A stretch of 64,000 bases of DNA, taken from assembly GCA_905216025.1 (NCBI GenBank), contig CAJMSE010000016.1:23557-87556 (forward strand). Direction: 5' to 3'. The notes under the pieces were generated by a model that saw only the letters and a list, made by a program, of their open reading frames with translations, had not been told where the DNA came from and made no database searches. This DNA comes from an uncultured bacterium (GTDB taxonomy: Bacteria > Bacteroidota > Bacteroidia > Bacteroidales > Bacteroidaceae). The translations under genes were made by a program, and so were the position numbers. Position 1 is the first letter of the stretch. Every line of letters begins with the position of its first letter. Of this stretch, positions 7,627 to 16,865 are shown in pieces.

Positions 7627-10600
7627 TCATTGGATTCTGCCGATATTTCCACTTTGGATATCAACATCGGCACCTACCTCCGATGCGAAAGTTCCATACC
7701 GGGACAAACGAATCTCACCGTCATTTATAACGGACAGGCTGCCGCCGTTTCTTACCAGCATGCTGCATCCGGCTACAGAGCAACCGTCTACCGTCATTGA
7801 GCCGCCATCCATAACGATTATCTTAGATGAATATGGCATATCTACATTTCCGGTTATACGGAACATTCCGGAGCGGACTATTATGTCATTTGTGAAAGCA
7901 CCGCCCGCGCAAACCGTATCCGACGTTATCACCACAGGGTCTGTGTATCCCTTGATATACTCTCCTGTAGAGCCTTGGTCAAACCTCGCTCTTCCCCATT
8001 CGATAGTCTTTCCTTTCGTCTTCCATACACTGATATACCCACCTTCATCCGATGCAACGATCTCGTTCAAGCCATCGCCATCCGTATCGGATATGCAGAT
8101 ATTGCTCTTGATATGCCCCGGTGTATACAACGGAAAACCAATGACATCCGTACCGTCATTCTGTATGGCATATATAATATTGTCCTCATTAAACACGATA
8201 TCGGCTGTTGAATCGCCGTTGACATCAGCCAACAGCGGCAGCATGAAGTGTGTCCTCCAATTTATCCTTTTAAAGAGTCCGGGAATATCACGCTTCAGCA
8301 CCTGTTCGCCGCGATTGTTCCATGCACGCACGCCTCCTTCTTCAAGCGAGACCACCTCAAGCGCTCCGTCACCGTCTATGTCTCCGACACTTACCGCATG
8401 GTCGAGCCCCTCATGCGCCGCGTGCGGATAGCTTGTCTTAACGGGAGCAGGCGCGTTTATATCAAAGTTGCCTATACATGTGCCGTCCTGACGTATGGCA
8501 AAGATATATCCGTCTTCCAGCCTCGACGCCACGATGATGTCTTTCTTTCCGTCTCCGTCAAGGTCGCAGACAACGGGAGACGACTTCAAGTCTACCCCGC
8601 TACGGCAGAAGAAAGGTGAGCGCATATACGGCGTACCGTCGTGTTTCCACACATACAGATTTCCGCCGTTTCCACATATTATCTCCTTATATCCGTCACC
8701 GTCGAGGTCTGCCACTGCCAGCCCGCAATAGCATCCGCTTATCTCTCCGCCAAAAACACGTTTACGATTTCCGTATGCATCGAATATCTCAATCATGTTA
8801 TCCTCTCTTACGGCAATGATTTCCTTCTCGCCTTTACCATCCGGCATGTCTATATCCGTGATGACGGCACTTCTTATCACAGGCCCGCTTATGCTGCTCT
8901 TCCACAGCAGGTCAGGTTTCTTGTCACCGTCATTGTCGAGCGAGGAGTGGCATAATATACTGTAATCCGATGTTCCGGATTCTATTTGCCTCGGCATGGT
9001 CACGATGGCCGGTTCTCCCGTGCCCCACAGGTCTGCCACGGAAGGTGTAGCTTCAGCCACCCAGGGGAATGTGGCGAATCCGGAGAATGTAGTCACATTG
9101 CCGTCGAGGTCGAAAGGTTCTGTCCCGTCAGGAGCTATCACAATGATTGCACCATCATTTACTCTTTCACCATCAGCCGTGACCAAGACAATCTCCTTAT
9201 TTCCGTCATAGTTCATATCGGCAACATTCGCCAGATCAGTATACATATAACTGGATGACGTGCCGCCAAACGGTGTCTGCTGCATCATCATCTTATATAC
9301 CGTCCAGGCCCTGACCGGAGCGGAAAGCGCACCTTCCATGCCCGTCGCCGTTATAGCTGATATCTTGTAATAATAACATGTAAGTGGCGGCAGTCCATAA
9401 TCTTCAAAATACTTGAGTTCCAGCGGCAGCTTATTAATTTTGGTATAGGTGCCGTTCTCCTCAGTACTGCGGTATACATTGTATCTTGTTTCATTGCCCA
9501 TCTTATCCCATGACAAAGTTATCGCATTGTAATCAAGGTCCTTATATACTTTGTTTATGTTTATAACCGGAGCTCTTTCCGCTGCATTGACAACAATGCT
9601 GTCTACTGGAGTCGGCCCACACTTCAACACAACTTTAATTTTCAACGGATCTCCAGTCCTGTATCCGCTACCGACTGTGAATTTGCAGACACCCGACGAC
9701 ATACTCTGTATCGTGACAGGACCAGCCACCGGCGTTGCCTTCCATATCACCGGCTTACTCATTACAGGCATCATCCTCGAATAGTCAATCTTCATAGACA
9801 CCGTCTCGCCTGCTTCTGGAATCAGGTCTCCATCGTCTGTCTGCGTTATGCGTGCATTGGATATCCTCAATTTTGGAGACGCTATGTCTACCCTGAACGT
9901 ATCCACATCTACAACATCTGTGCCTGCATGCTTTATCGTCAGATAGAAGCATACACTGTTCCATTCATTACGCCCTATCTCCGGAGCATCATCGGCCACC
10001 GTAACTAAGAATCCCGAAGCTGGCGGGTCTTTTATTGCTTTGGGGGTTATCGCGCCGTAATAGACGCTATCCCTCTCAATACTGATATATGGCGACGAAG
10101 TAGATAATTTGGCTGAGACATTACTTACCGCAGTTCCATAATTATTCTGCAATGCTATTCTCATATTTTCTGATGAGCCTACAGGTATTGACAAAGGCTG
10201 GGCTATTGCCATCACATTGTTAATGCCACCAATATAAGCGATGTTTATGGCATGTCCTTCACCTACATGCACCTGAAGAGGTCGCTCATACGGATAAAAG
10301 TTATGCGCCGTTATCGTAACTCTCATTATTCCCGATGTCCTCGGCGTGAATGAGAAGCTATGCACGTTTCTGTCCGCTATCTTCACAGACACATAAGCCT
10401 CTGTGCCTTTCATGAAGCACACCGTGGCCTCTTCTCCATCCGGTAGATTATTTATCTGTACGGTTATTATATTCTCTCCCGCTCCTACTTGATTCGGCGT
10501 TATGCTCACGTCAAGAGTCTGAGGTATCTTTGACCATATCGGCATCTCTGGATCGCCAAGCAGGTGAAGACGCATGGAAGTTGGATAACTTATATATAAT

Positions 10601-12423
10601 TTTTCTCCCGATCCAAGAGAAAATGGGATGGAAAAATAAGTAAGTTTATCGAAAACAGCTCCCAAATTGTATATATCATCCCTATAAACTGTCTTTAAGA
10701 ATTCATCATATTGGGAACATTCATCCGGATGACCTACATCTGTATTTCCTATAAATGCCACAGCGCCACCATTTGGATTATTAACAAAATGTTCTGCTAT
10801 ACAATCCAAATTAAATTGGGATGTATGACAACCTCCGGAAAGGAATATCTGCAAATGTTCTCCATTCGTCATGTTGTCCACATCTGCAACAGACATGTTC
10901 TCATTTTTATCTAAAGATGAAGCACCTAACATACGTGAAGAACTATGATCCATGTGGTAGACAACATGAAAATATCCTAATCCAGAAGAGCCTCTGCCAT
11001 TCAGCGCTTCAACAAAACTATTCCTTTTAAGTTCTTCCCCACACGAATATGTGAATGTATCACTATGATATGAACAGTCACAATTATAATGATCAAACAA
11101 ATACCATTTATTAAGTTGTGGATACTTTATCAAATAACTGTCTATATCTTTTTTCCCATCTGCTGATAACTTTCCTGTATCACTCTTAGCAATATATGCT
11201 GATATTGCTAAATGATTCATCAAATAGTTTGTATTTATAGATTCTGAATTCATTTTCTCATAAGTAAGCACTTTATCTACAAACACTTTCGCTTCAGATA
11301 AATCCTCTACAGGCGCACGTCCTAAAAAACACGATGTATTTTTTGCTCCACCGGCCAACTTATTGCATTCTCCATAAAGATTATTCTTATTAGGATTCCA
11401 GTCTTTAATTAAATCAATATAATAAGCATCAAAAGGCATTTTGGCCTCATCCGGTCTTGTATAAAACCTTGCTGGCACAACATTGACATCACCGCCCAAT
11501 AGAACCATAAGACCGGCACCCCACTTATAGTAACAATCTTGAAGATAGGCTCTGATTTTCTCCGGCATATCAGAACCATTATATTCCGAACCTATCTCGT
11601 CTATATCTTTTATCAAAGCTGGTATTCCTTTCTGTGTTTTCCACGAAGCGAGACGCTGAAACTCAGATTTCAACGTTTTGTTTGTGATGATTATATAGTC
11701 CGGTATCTGTTCTTTTATGACATCTATATAAACCTTATTTGCCACCCCAGCTCTCTTTATCACATCAGCTCCGACAACCTTTGTCTTACCAGCATCGAAC
11801 CGGTCTACATCCTGAGGATTGTCAACCATCGACTTGATAAGTTTTTTAATCAAAGCTGAGCGATGAATACTCTGAGCCTGCGGCAACCGCTCATTAGTTT
11901 CACATGCCTCATAATTCATAGTAAAAGATATATCATCTATATAAATGCTCTTCGATACAGGGTCATACTCTACTGGATATAGCTCCACCGTCACCACATG
12001 ATAGCCTTGCTCGTTATCATCAGCAACGACTGCTGCCCGCACCTCCGGGTATATATTCTGACCGTAATATGCAGAAGAATCAATTAAAACATCACAAAAT
12101 TGTACCAGACCTACCTCTATAGGCATTTGCACAGGTTCAGGCAAGAATGTACCCTGTATCTTCTGACGTTTATTCACAGTTGTCACTATTCCTGTCACCT
12201 TGGCATCCAAAGGTACAACGAATGCTTTTCTAATAACCGGCAGTTCCGGTGCTCCTACTTTATCTGTTGTTCCTGTTTGTCCTTCCAACCGTATAATATC
12301 GAATCCGTTTTGTTTCATAACAGACAAATCATCCGGTACAAAACTTATATGCCCGGTTATCTGAGCGGTCAACGACAGCAAGCCAGACGTCCAAAGCGCT
12401 ATAATAATTAAAAATCTTTTCAT
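7627..12423 (-). CDS. Very large C25 (gingipain-family) cysteine peptidase with Fn3 and FG-GAP repeats
   Basis: 1598 residues with signal peptide MKRFLIIIALWTSGLLSLTA. Residues about 20-230 resemble the C25 propeptide (FVVPLDAKVTGIVTTV...). The catalytic domain is about 240-690 and has the two expected sites: His in VVYHMDHSSSRM (H490/H493) and Cys in FLSGGCHTSQFN (C532). Ig-like beta domains follow, then an Fn3 domain at about 1040-1125 (ITLSWDKMGNETRYNVYRST). From about 1150 to 1510 come at least six FG-GAP/integrin-type calcium loops (DLDGDGYKEI, DLDGDGKKDI, DIDGDGALEV, DVNGDSTADI, DTDGDGLNEI). The end is a short beta-helix-like tail with no recognisable T9SS sorting domain. Its start overlaps the upstream stop by 4 nt. 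It is probably an exported Lys- or Arg-type endopeptidase; specificity is unknown. Confidence 0.9.
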   Translation of the reverse strand: MKRFLIIIALWTSGLLSLTAQITGHISFVPDDLSVMKQNGFDIIRLEGQTGTTDKVGAPELPVIRKAFVVPLDAKVTGIVTTVNKRQKIQGTFLPEPVQMPIEVGLVQFCDVLIDSSAYYGQNIYPEVRAAVVADDNEQGYHVVTVELYPVEYDPVSKSIYIDDISFTMNYEACETNERLPQAQSIHRSALIKKLIKSMVDNPQDVDRFDAGKTKVVGADVIKRAGVANKVYIDVIKEQIPDYIIITNKTLKSEFQRLASWKTQKGIPALIKDIDEIGSEYNGSDMPEKIRAYLQDCYYKWGAGLMVLLGGDVNVVPARFYTRPDEAKMPFDAYYIDLIKDWNPNKNNLYGECNKLAGGAKNTSCFLGRAPVEDLSEAKVFVDKVLTYEKMNSESINTNYLMNHLAISAYIAKSDTGKLSADGKKDIDSYLIKYPQLNKWYLFDHYNCDCSYHSDTFTYSCGEELKRNSFVEALNGRGSSGLGYFHVVYHMDHSSSRMLGASSLDKNENMSVADVDNMTNGEHLQIFLSGGCHTSQFNLDCIAEHFVNNPNGGAVAFIGNTDVGHPDECSQYDEFLKTVYRDDIYNLGAVFDKLTYFSIPFSLGSGEKLYISYPTSMRLHLLGDPEMPIWSKIPQTLDVSITPNQVGAGENIITVQINNLPDGEEATVCFMKGTEAYVSVKIADRNVHSFSFTPRTSGIMRVTITAHNFYPYERPLQVHVGEGHAINIAYIGGINNVMAIAQPLSIPVGSSENMRIALQNNYGTAVSNVSAKLSTSSPYISIERDSVYYGAITPKAIKDPPASGFLVTVADDAPEIGRNEWNSVCFYLTIKHAGTDVVDVDTFRVDIASPKLRISNARITQTDDGDLIPEAGETVSMKIDYSRMMPVMSKPVIWKATPVAGPVTIQSMSSGVCKFTVGSGYRTGDPLKIKVVLKCGPTPVDSIVVNAAERAPVININKVYKDLDYNAITLSWDKMGNETRYNVYRSTEENGTYTKINKLPLELKYFEDYGLPPLTCYYYKISAITATGMEGALSAPVRAWTVYKMMMQQTPFGGTSSSYMYTDLANVADMNYDGNKEIVLVTADGERVNDGAIIVIAPDGTEPFDLDGNVTTFSGFATFPWVAEATPSVADLWGTGEPAIVTMPRQIESGTSDYSILCHSSLDNDGDKKPDLLWKSSISGPVIRSAVITDIDMPDGKGEKEIIAVREDNMIEIFDAYGNRKRVFGGEISGCYCGLAVADLDGDGYKEIICGNGGNLYVWKHDGTPYMRSPFFCRSGVDLKSSPVVCDLDGDGKKDIIVASRLEDGYIFAIRQDGTCIGNFDINAPAPVKTSYPHAAHEGLDHAVSVGDIDGDGALEVVSLEEGGVRAWNNRGEQVLKRDIPGLFKRINWRTHFMLPLLADVNGDSTADIVFNEDNIIYAIQNDGTDVIGFPLYTPGHIKSNICISDTDGDGLNEIVASDEGGYISVWKTKGKTIEWGRARFDQGSTGEYIKGYTDPVVITSDTVCAGGAFTNDIIVRSGMFRITGNVDMPYSSKIIVMDGGSMTVDGCSVAGCSMLVRNGGSLSVINDGEIRLSRYGTFASEVGADVDIQSGNIGRIQ

Positions 12424-13589
12424 GGTTTAATCTTTATCGTTTCACTTGTTCCGTTGCTATAGTTTATCCTTACTATACTATAAGGAGATGAGAGAGTAAG
12501 TTTAGGAATTGATACCGACTCGTCATTCATAATTCTTGTATGTGTCAATTCGCCTAATATATTATAAACAGAAACTTTTTTTATTTTCTTATCAATATAT
12601 GATATTATATAGTGTGTCCCAATATCTTTCAGCGATATGCTATTTTTAAGCGGTACATCAATCCCTTGTCCATAATCAAATACCGGATTTATATCAAATT
12701 CTTTCCATCCTTCCGCTCCACGATAAACTTCCTCACTTTCATCAGGGACAAAGACACAAAACCAGTCATTGTCAAAATATTTATTATAAAAAACTTCTTT
12801 TCCTAATTTTGGTGGGACTTTTGCATAACAATATATACTGCCAGCATGAGCAAAATTCCAATCACTACGAGTTGGTATTGGGATTACGAATTGTCTATTA
12901 GCAAAAGCTCTGTCGCCTATAGAATCTACTGTCTCTGGAATTAGGATGCTAAGATATCCATTTCTATTCTCAAGTGCATGTCCATATATAACTTTCGTTC
13001 CATCCATAATTTCCGCAATTACATAATAATGTTCTGGTCCATGACCAAAAACATTATAATAATAAGCTATAGTTCCATCACTTGAGTATATGCAGTCACC
13101 AACTTTCTTACAATAAGCATTATCATCCGACAACTCTATATCTACACCATTAGATATATCTTCCATTTCTGCAGTATATACATTATGCCCTAATGTCGGG
13201 TATTTACCAGATAAGACAAGCGTATAATTAATAGAAAAAGTGCAAAAAGCAGAGTCTGAGATATGTTCCAGCTTCATCGGTAAAAAGACTTTCATTTCAT
13301 CCTTTCTATAATTACCGTAAAACGCCCGCACGGGTATCGTGTCTATATCGGCATCACGCAGGTTGAGGGTATCCAACTGCTCAAACAGGCTGTTGCGCAG
13401 ATAGGCATAGTCGTCGGCATGGAGCCGCCCCGTTATCCGCAAGTCGCGGACTGTCTTCTTCTGTTCGGCAGTCAGCAGGTTTTCAAGCCTTTCGCCATCT
13501 ACATGCACGGAAACGCTCGTGCCTTTCTGAGCTGATACTGACTGTAAAGACAAAACGACGTATAATATAAATAGGTATAGATGCTTCAT
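12420..13589 (-). CDS. BspA-like leucine-rich-repeat secreted protein with T9SS-type C-terminus
   Basis: 389 residues with signal peptide MKHLYLFILYVVLSLQSVSA. Residues 45-110 read VRDLRITGRLHADDYAYLRN and LDTLNLRDADIDTIPVRAFYG, the start of a BspA-type LRR region; degenerate LRR_5 units continue to about 300 (LSILIPETVDSIGDRAFANR). The last ~75 residues (KKVSVYNILGELTHTRIMN then SPYSIVRINYSNGTSETIKI) fit a T9SS type-A sorting domain. Its stop overlaps the start of the C25 peptidase by 4 nt (ATGA), so the two are translationally coupled. The first ~90 codons are GC-rich, while the rest (12430-13320) is clearly AT-rich, as if the module were imported. It may be an adhesin or partner of the peptidase. 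Confidence 0.8.
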   Translation of the reverse strand: MKHLYLFILYVVLSLQSVSAQKGTSVSVHVDGERLENLLTAEQKKTVRDLRITGRLHADDYAYLRNSLFEQLDTLNLRDADIDTIPVRAFYGNYRKDEMKVFLPMKLEHISDSAFCTFSINYTLVLSGKYPTLGHNVYTAEMEDISNGVDIELSDDNAYCKKVGDCIYSSDGTIAYYYNVFGHGPEHYYVIAEIMDGTKVIYGHALENRNGYLSILIPETVDSIGDRAFANRQFVIPIPTRSDWNFAHAGSIYCYAKVPPKLGKEVFYNKYFDNDWFCVFVPDESEEVYRGAEGWKEFDINPVFDYGQGIDVPLKNSISLKDIGTHYIISYIDKKIKKVSVYNILGELTHTRIMNDESVSIPKLTLSSPYSIVRINYSNGTSETIKIKP

Positions 13590-13652
13590 AATATACGGAT
13601 TTATTAAATAAAATACTGTTGTTTACTCGCAAGGGACGGGCAAGTCCCTGTT

Positions 13653-14904
13653 CTATCTGTTAATGACCATCCTCTTGGTCTCTACAACCATGCCGTCGGT
13701 TATGAGACTGTATAGATACATCCCGGATCCGAGGTCTTCTGCACTCACGGTGAAAGAGGTCTCACCACGTCCGGAAATCACCTCCTGTCTGAGCTGCTTT
13801 CCACTCATATCGTATATGCAAAGAAATGCTTTCGCCACCGTTGCCGGAATATTCATCTTTATATCCGTATTCACGGTGAACGGGTTAGGCACGTTCTGTG
13901 ATAACGATGCCGTTGCCGGCCTGCATGCCGTCCGTACCGGTCGTACCCTTGCCCTTTGCTGCGGCGCGCAACTTGCCGTTGGCAGTCTCCAGCTCGGCGA
14001 TACGGGCGTTAAGCTCACCTATAGACTGAACAAGCAACGGAATCATCTCCATATAGTTGATACACTTCGCTCCGTCTTCGTCTTCATATACAAGGTCGGG
14101 GTATATCTCGCCCAACTGGTCAGCAGAGAGGGCATAGTGCATCTTAGTGAGGTTCTGCGCCTCTATGTGCGACACCGTAGGCTCTGCAACGGCCGTGTCT
14201 CCAAGATTCTCTGACATGGCACGGGCGGGAGCAGGATGATAGAAGGTCAGTGCCTCGAGTCCGGAAAGGTTATCCGCTACAGACTCGACGGCACGTTCTG
14301 ATGCCACGGCGCGCTGCTGCGACGACAAAGAAAGGGATGGACCAAGAACCACACCGTTCACCTTTCCGGATATAGTGAGATTACCGGTCACAATCACATT
14401 TCCCTTGAAATAACCGGCATAACGCCCGTTAAGACATGTTCCGTTATCATAAACATCTGACGTTCCATATATTCCGGCACCATTGCTATTGCCTGCGCCC
14501 AGTTTGCCGAAAACGCCGTAGTTCCATCCCGGTGTGGCCTGTCCGGCATTTCCTATCACTCCATACGCACGGCCACTACCGACATTGACACCTCAGATAC
14601 CGTTTGCAACGCCATTGACACCTATGCGGAAATTAAGCCCGGAGCTCACTACTGACCGGAATTCTGAAGCCGTGGCATACTGCAGCTTTACTTCTCCCTC
14701 AGTACGACAGTATATTCCGAGGCGCGAACCTATCGAATGAATCGTATATGTTGAGTCTCCTGTGCCGGATACCGTCAGCAAAGACTGTGGCACAGCACTC
14801 GTTCCGATACCCACCTTGCCCGTTGAGGCAACTTTCAACTGTGCATACGATGATGTTACGGCAAAACTGCCGAGAAACAAAGCTAAAGTAATAATCTTTT
14901 TCAT
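13653..14904 (-). pseudogene. Tail-fibre-like (S74 chaperone) T9SS cargo gene, broken by a stop and a frameshift
   Basis: Read from ATG 14904: signal peptide (MKKIITLALFLGSFAVTSSYA), then a beta-rich fibre region (LKVASTGKVGIGTSAVPQSL) typical of phage-tail-like surface proteins. At 14593-14595 an in-frame TGA follows NGVANGI, and the same frame continues directly with GVNVGSGRAYGVIGNAGQ. This middle part ends with an intramolecular-chaperone-like segment (MHYALSADQLGEIYPDLVYE... LNARIAELETANGKL), and its frame closes at 13885. The type-A T9SS domain (LSQNVPNPFTVNTDIKMNIP ... GSGMYLYSLITDGMVVETKR) is in another frame, entered near 13905-13925, and ends at 13653. Two defects suggest decay, but sequencing error cannot be excluded. 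It lies upstream of the LRR/C25 pair and has a possible promoter at 14956. Confidence 0.8.
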
Positions 14905-14955
14905 AATAATTTATTTTAAGTTAAACTCTATTCTTATGCCAGTATATAACTTCTG

Positions 14956-14963
14956 CAAATATA
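14956..14963 (-). promoter_or_regulatory. Possible -7 element upstream of the tail-fibre-like gene
   Basis: TATATTTG on the minus strand, about 50 nt before ATG 14904. No well-placed TTG at -33, so support is partial. Confidence 0.45.
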
Positions 14964-15096
14964 AGAAAAAATATAGACACAATATGCTTAATTATCTTCA
15001 CTTTAGTTCTCCTTTGTATATTATTAACACTTCATAAATTTATGAATAATATTCCTGAAAGAACAGATTTTCACGCCGGAAGCACCTGTCCGGTTT

Positions 15097-15359
15097 GTTA
15101 CGTGCCACAGATAACAATGTTACGTGCCGCAGGTAATAGTGTTACGTGCCACAGGTAACACTGTGACGCGTGGCACGTAACAACGCGACACGTGGCAGGT
15201 GACAACGCGACGCGCCATTAGAAACAATCAGGACGGATGCCACAAAAAAACTGTCGGATGCCGCAAAGGAACTGTCGGAAACCGCAAAAGATACCGTCGG
15301 ATATATCAATAAACAAAGGCGGAAAGCGCAAGAAAGACGGCCGGATAGCGGAAGGCGCT
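15097..15359. repeat. Degenerate tandem array with strict 22-nt period (about 12 units)
   Basis: This fills most of the 530-nt gap 14905-15434. Units start at 15097, 15119, 15141, 15163, 15185, 15207, 15229, 15251, 15272 (one unit of 21), 15294, 15316 and 15338. Units 1-3 share gttacgtgcc plus aggtaa (units 1/3 agree at 20 of 22, 2/3 at 19 of 22). Units 4-5 carry the reverse complement gtggcacgtaac, so the array turns over near 15163. Units 8-12 share ctgtcgga and cgcaaa. Units 1-3 each contain the dyad GTTAC-N9-GTAAC or a close variant. There are no spacers, so it is not a CRISPR array, and no open frame covers it. The GH105 promoter lies 40 nt downstream. The flanks 14970-15096 show nothing else. 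Confidence 0.8.
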
Positions 15360-15400
15360 TCTTATATAGGTTTTTATTCGCTTATTACGCCCTTTTTTAT

Positions 15401-15408
15401 TATATTTG
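15401..15408 (+). promoter_or_regulatory. -7 element of the GH105 gene
   Basis: TATATTTG, a perfect TAnnTTTG, 27 nt upstream of ATG 15435. The -33 region (TTATTCG) is only a weak match. Confidence 0.6.
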
Positions 15409-15434
15409 CAGGGTAAAAATCAAACTCACTACAA

Positions 15435-16562
15435 ATGAAAAGACTAATCACACTAATCGCTGCCGCAGCCATTATGCTGCCGGCTGCCGCCCAGAGCAAG
15501 AAACAGACAGAAGTGCTCAACACGGCAAGGAACGCCAACGACTACTTCATGGCCAAGTATGCCGACCCGACACTGCCCACGAACGTGAAGCGCATCAGGC
15601 CGAGCAGCCTCTGGACACGTGCCGTATACTACGAAGGACTGATGGCCCTGTACGGCATTGACAAGAACCCGAAATACATAGACTACACCGACAGGTGGGC
15701 CAGCTTCCACCAGTGGACGCCGCGCAACGGCATAAAGACGCGCCACGCCGACGACCAATGCTGCAGCCAGACGTATCTCGAAAGGTTCATGATGACGGGA
15801 GACTCCACCATGCTCCGCGCCACACGGGACAACCTGCAAGGTCAGATGAAAGAGCCTACCGTGGGCTACTGGACATGGATAGACGCCATACAGATGGCCA
15901 TGCCCGTCTATGCACAGATGTATAAGATCACAGGAGACCGCTCATACATAGAGCACGGCATGAAGATGTACCGCTGGAGCCGCAACGAATGCGGCGGAGG
16001 ACTGTTCAACGTCAAGGACGGCCTGTGGTGGCGCGATGCCGACTACGTGCCCCCCTACAAGGAGAAGGACGGCAAAGACTGCTACTGGTCGCGCGGAAAC
16101 GGATGGGTGCTCGCCGCATACGTGAGGGTTATGGACCAGCTGTCGCCGAAAGACAAGATATACAAAGAGCTGAAAAAAGACTTCATCATGATGTGCGAGG
16201 GACTCTCGAAGTGCCAGCGCGAAGACGGTTTCTGGAACGTCAGCCTCGTATCGCCGGTGACATACGGCGGCAAGGAGACGACAGGCACGTCGCTCTTCCT
16301 CTACGGAATGAGCTGGGGACTGCGGAAGGGATATCTCAAGGAGAAGGTATACCGCCCCATCGTGGACAAGGCCTGGGAGGCCATGGTCAAGGACGCGGTG
16401 CATAAGGACGGCTTCCTCGGATTCGTGCAGGGCACAGGCAAGGACCCGTCGGCAGGACAGCCCGTGACATACGACAAGGTGCCCGACTTCGACGACTACG
16501 GCGTGGGATGCTTCCTGCTCGGAGCCGTGGAATACTACAAACTGCTCGGAACGGATAAATAA
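15435..16562 (+). CDS. GH105 unsaturated rhamnogalacturonyl hydrolase (GH88/105 clan)
   Basis: 375 residues, with signal peptide MKRLITLIAAAAIMLPAAAQ, so it acts in the periplasm or outside. The (alpha/alpha)6-barrel of the YteR/RhiN type is clear: SSLWTRAVYYEGLMALYGI, the acidic active-site segment TRHADDQCCSQTYLERFM, WWRDADYVPPYKEKDGKDCYWSRGNGWVLAAYVRVM and the C-terminal GTSLFLYGMSWGLRKGYL. It should remove the unsaturated galacturonyl residue from oligosaccharides released by rhamnogalacturonan or pectate lyases. It stands alone: no SusC/D pair or lyase is nearby, so it is not in a classic polysaccharide-utilisation locus. Its upstream gap holds the longest 22-nt array of this window. Confidence 0.92.
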   Translation: MKRLITLIAAAAIMLPAAAQSKKQTEVLNTARNANDYFMAKYADPTLPTNVKRIRPSSLWTRAVYYEGLMALYGIDKNPKYIDYTDRWASFHQWTPRNGIKTRHADDQCCSQTYLERFMMTGDSTMLRATRDNLQGQMKEPTVGYWTWIDAIQMAMPVYAQMYKITGDRSYIEHGMKMYRWSRNECGGGLFNVKDGLWWRDADYVPPYKEKDGKDCYWSRGNGWVLAAYVRVMDQLSPKDKIYKELKKDFIMMCEGLSKCQREDGFWNVSLVSPVTYGGKETTGTSLFLYGMSWGLRKGYLKEKVYRPIVDKAWEAMVKDAVHKDGFLGFVQGTGKDPSAGQPVTYDKVPDFDDYGVGCFLLGAVEYYKLLGTDK

Positions 16563-16619
16563 GGATTAAACAGACATAGCAAAAGGAGCTGGTCAACGTG
16601 CAGAGACTGCGCAAAGTAT

Positions 16620-16710
16620 GGACATATTCTCGTATTTGTCCGTTCGTAACACGAGCAATTTGCCTGTTCATAGCATTATATGTCGGGCGGACAAATACAA
16701 GAATATGTCC
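16620..16710. repeat. Long inverted repeat (23-nt arms), possible small mobile or REP-like element
   Basis: Left arm 16620-16642 and right arm 16688-16710 are reverse complements with a single mismatch (core GGACATATTCT...GTATTTGTCCG), around a 45-nt centre. There is no T-tract, so it is not a simple terminator. It lies in the 303-nt gap 16563-16865 after the GH105 gene. The structure fits a REP/MITE-like element or a long RNA hairpin; copies elsewhere would decide. The rest of the gap holds only the promoter region at 16801-16837. Confidence 0.6.
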
Positions 16711-16800
16711 CTACCATTATGTGAAATACACTTTGTCGTAGCCTGTTCTTATCCTCAGCAGCCGGCACCGGCAATGTTAAAGTATAAAAAAATCAAAGTG

Positions 16801-16837
16801 AAAAGTATGCCTTTATAAGAAAAAAGGCATACTTTTG
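16801..16837 (+). promoter_or_regulatory. Promoter with embedded 13-bp inverted repeat, before the DUF1573 gene
   Basis: TACTTTTG at 16830-16837 is a consensus -7 element 28 nt before ATG 16866. It lies inside the right arm of a perfect 13-bp inverted repeat (16801-16813 aaaagtatgcctt; 16824-16836), whose left arm covers the place of the -33 box. This is a good geometry for an operator. Confidence 0.55.
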
Positions 16838-16865
16838 CTATCTGTTAATAACATTTCATCGCATT

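Noticed and set aside
7760..8431. 223-codon open frame opposite the FG-GAP region of the C25 gene
   Set aside because: Ser/Pro-rich shadow of repeated Asp/Gly codons; no independent support.
15097..15359. CRISPR array
   Set aside because: The repeats follow each other directly with no spacers and drift in sequence from unit to unit; no cas gene is in the window.
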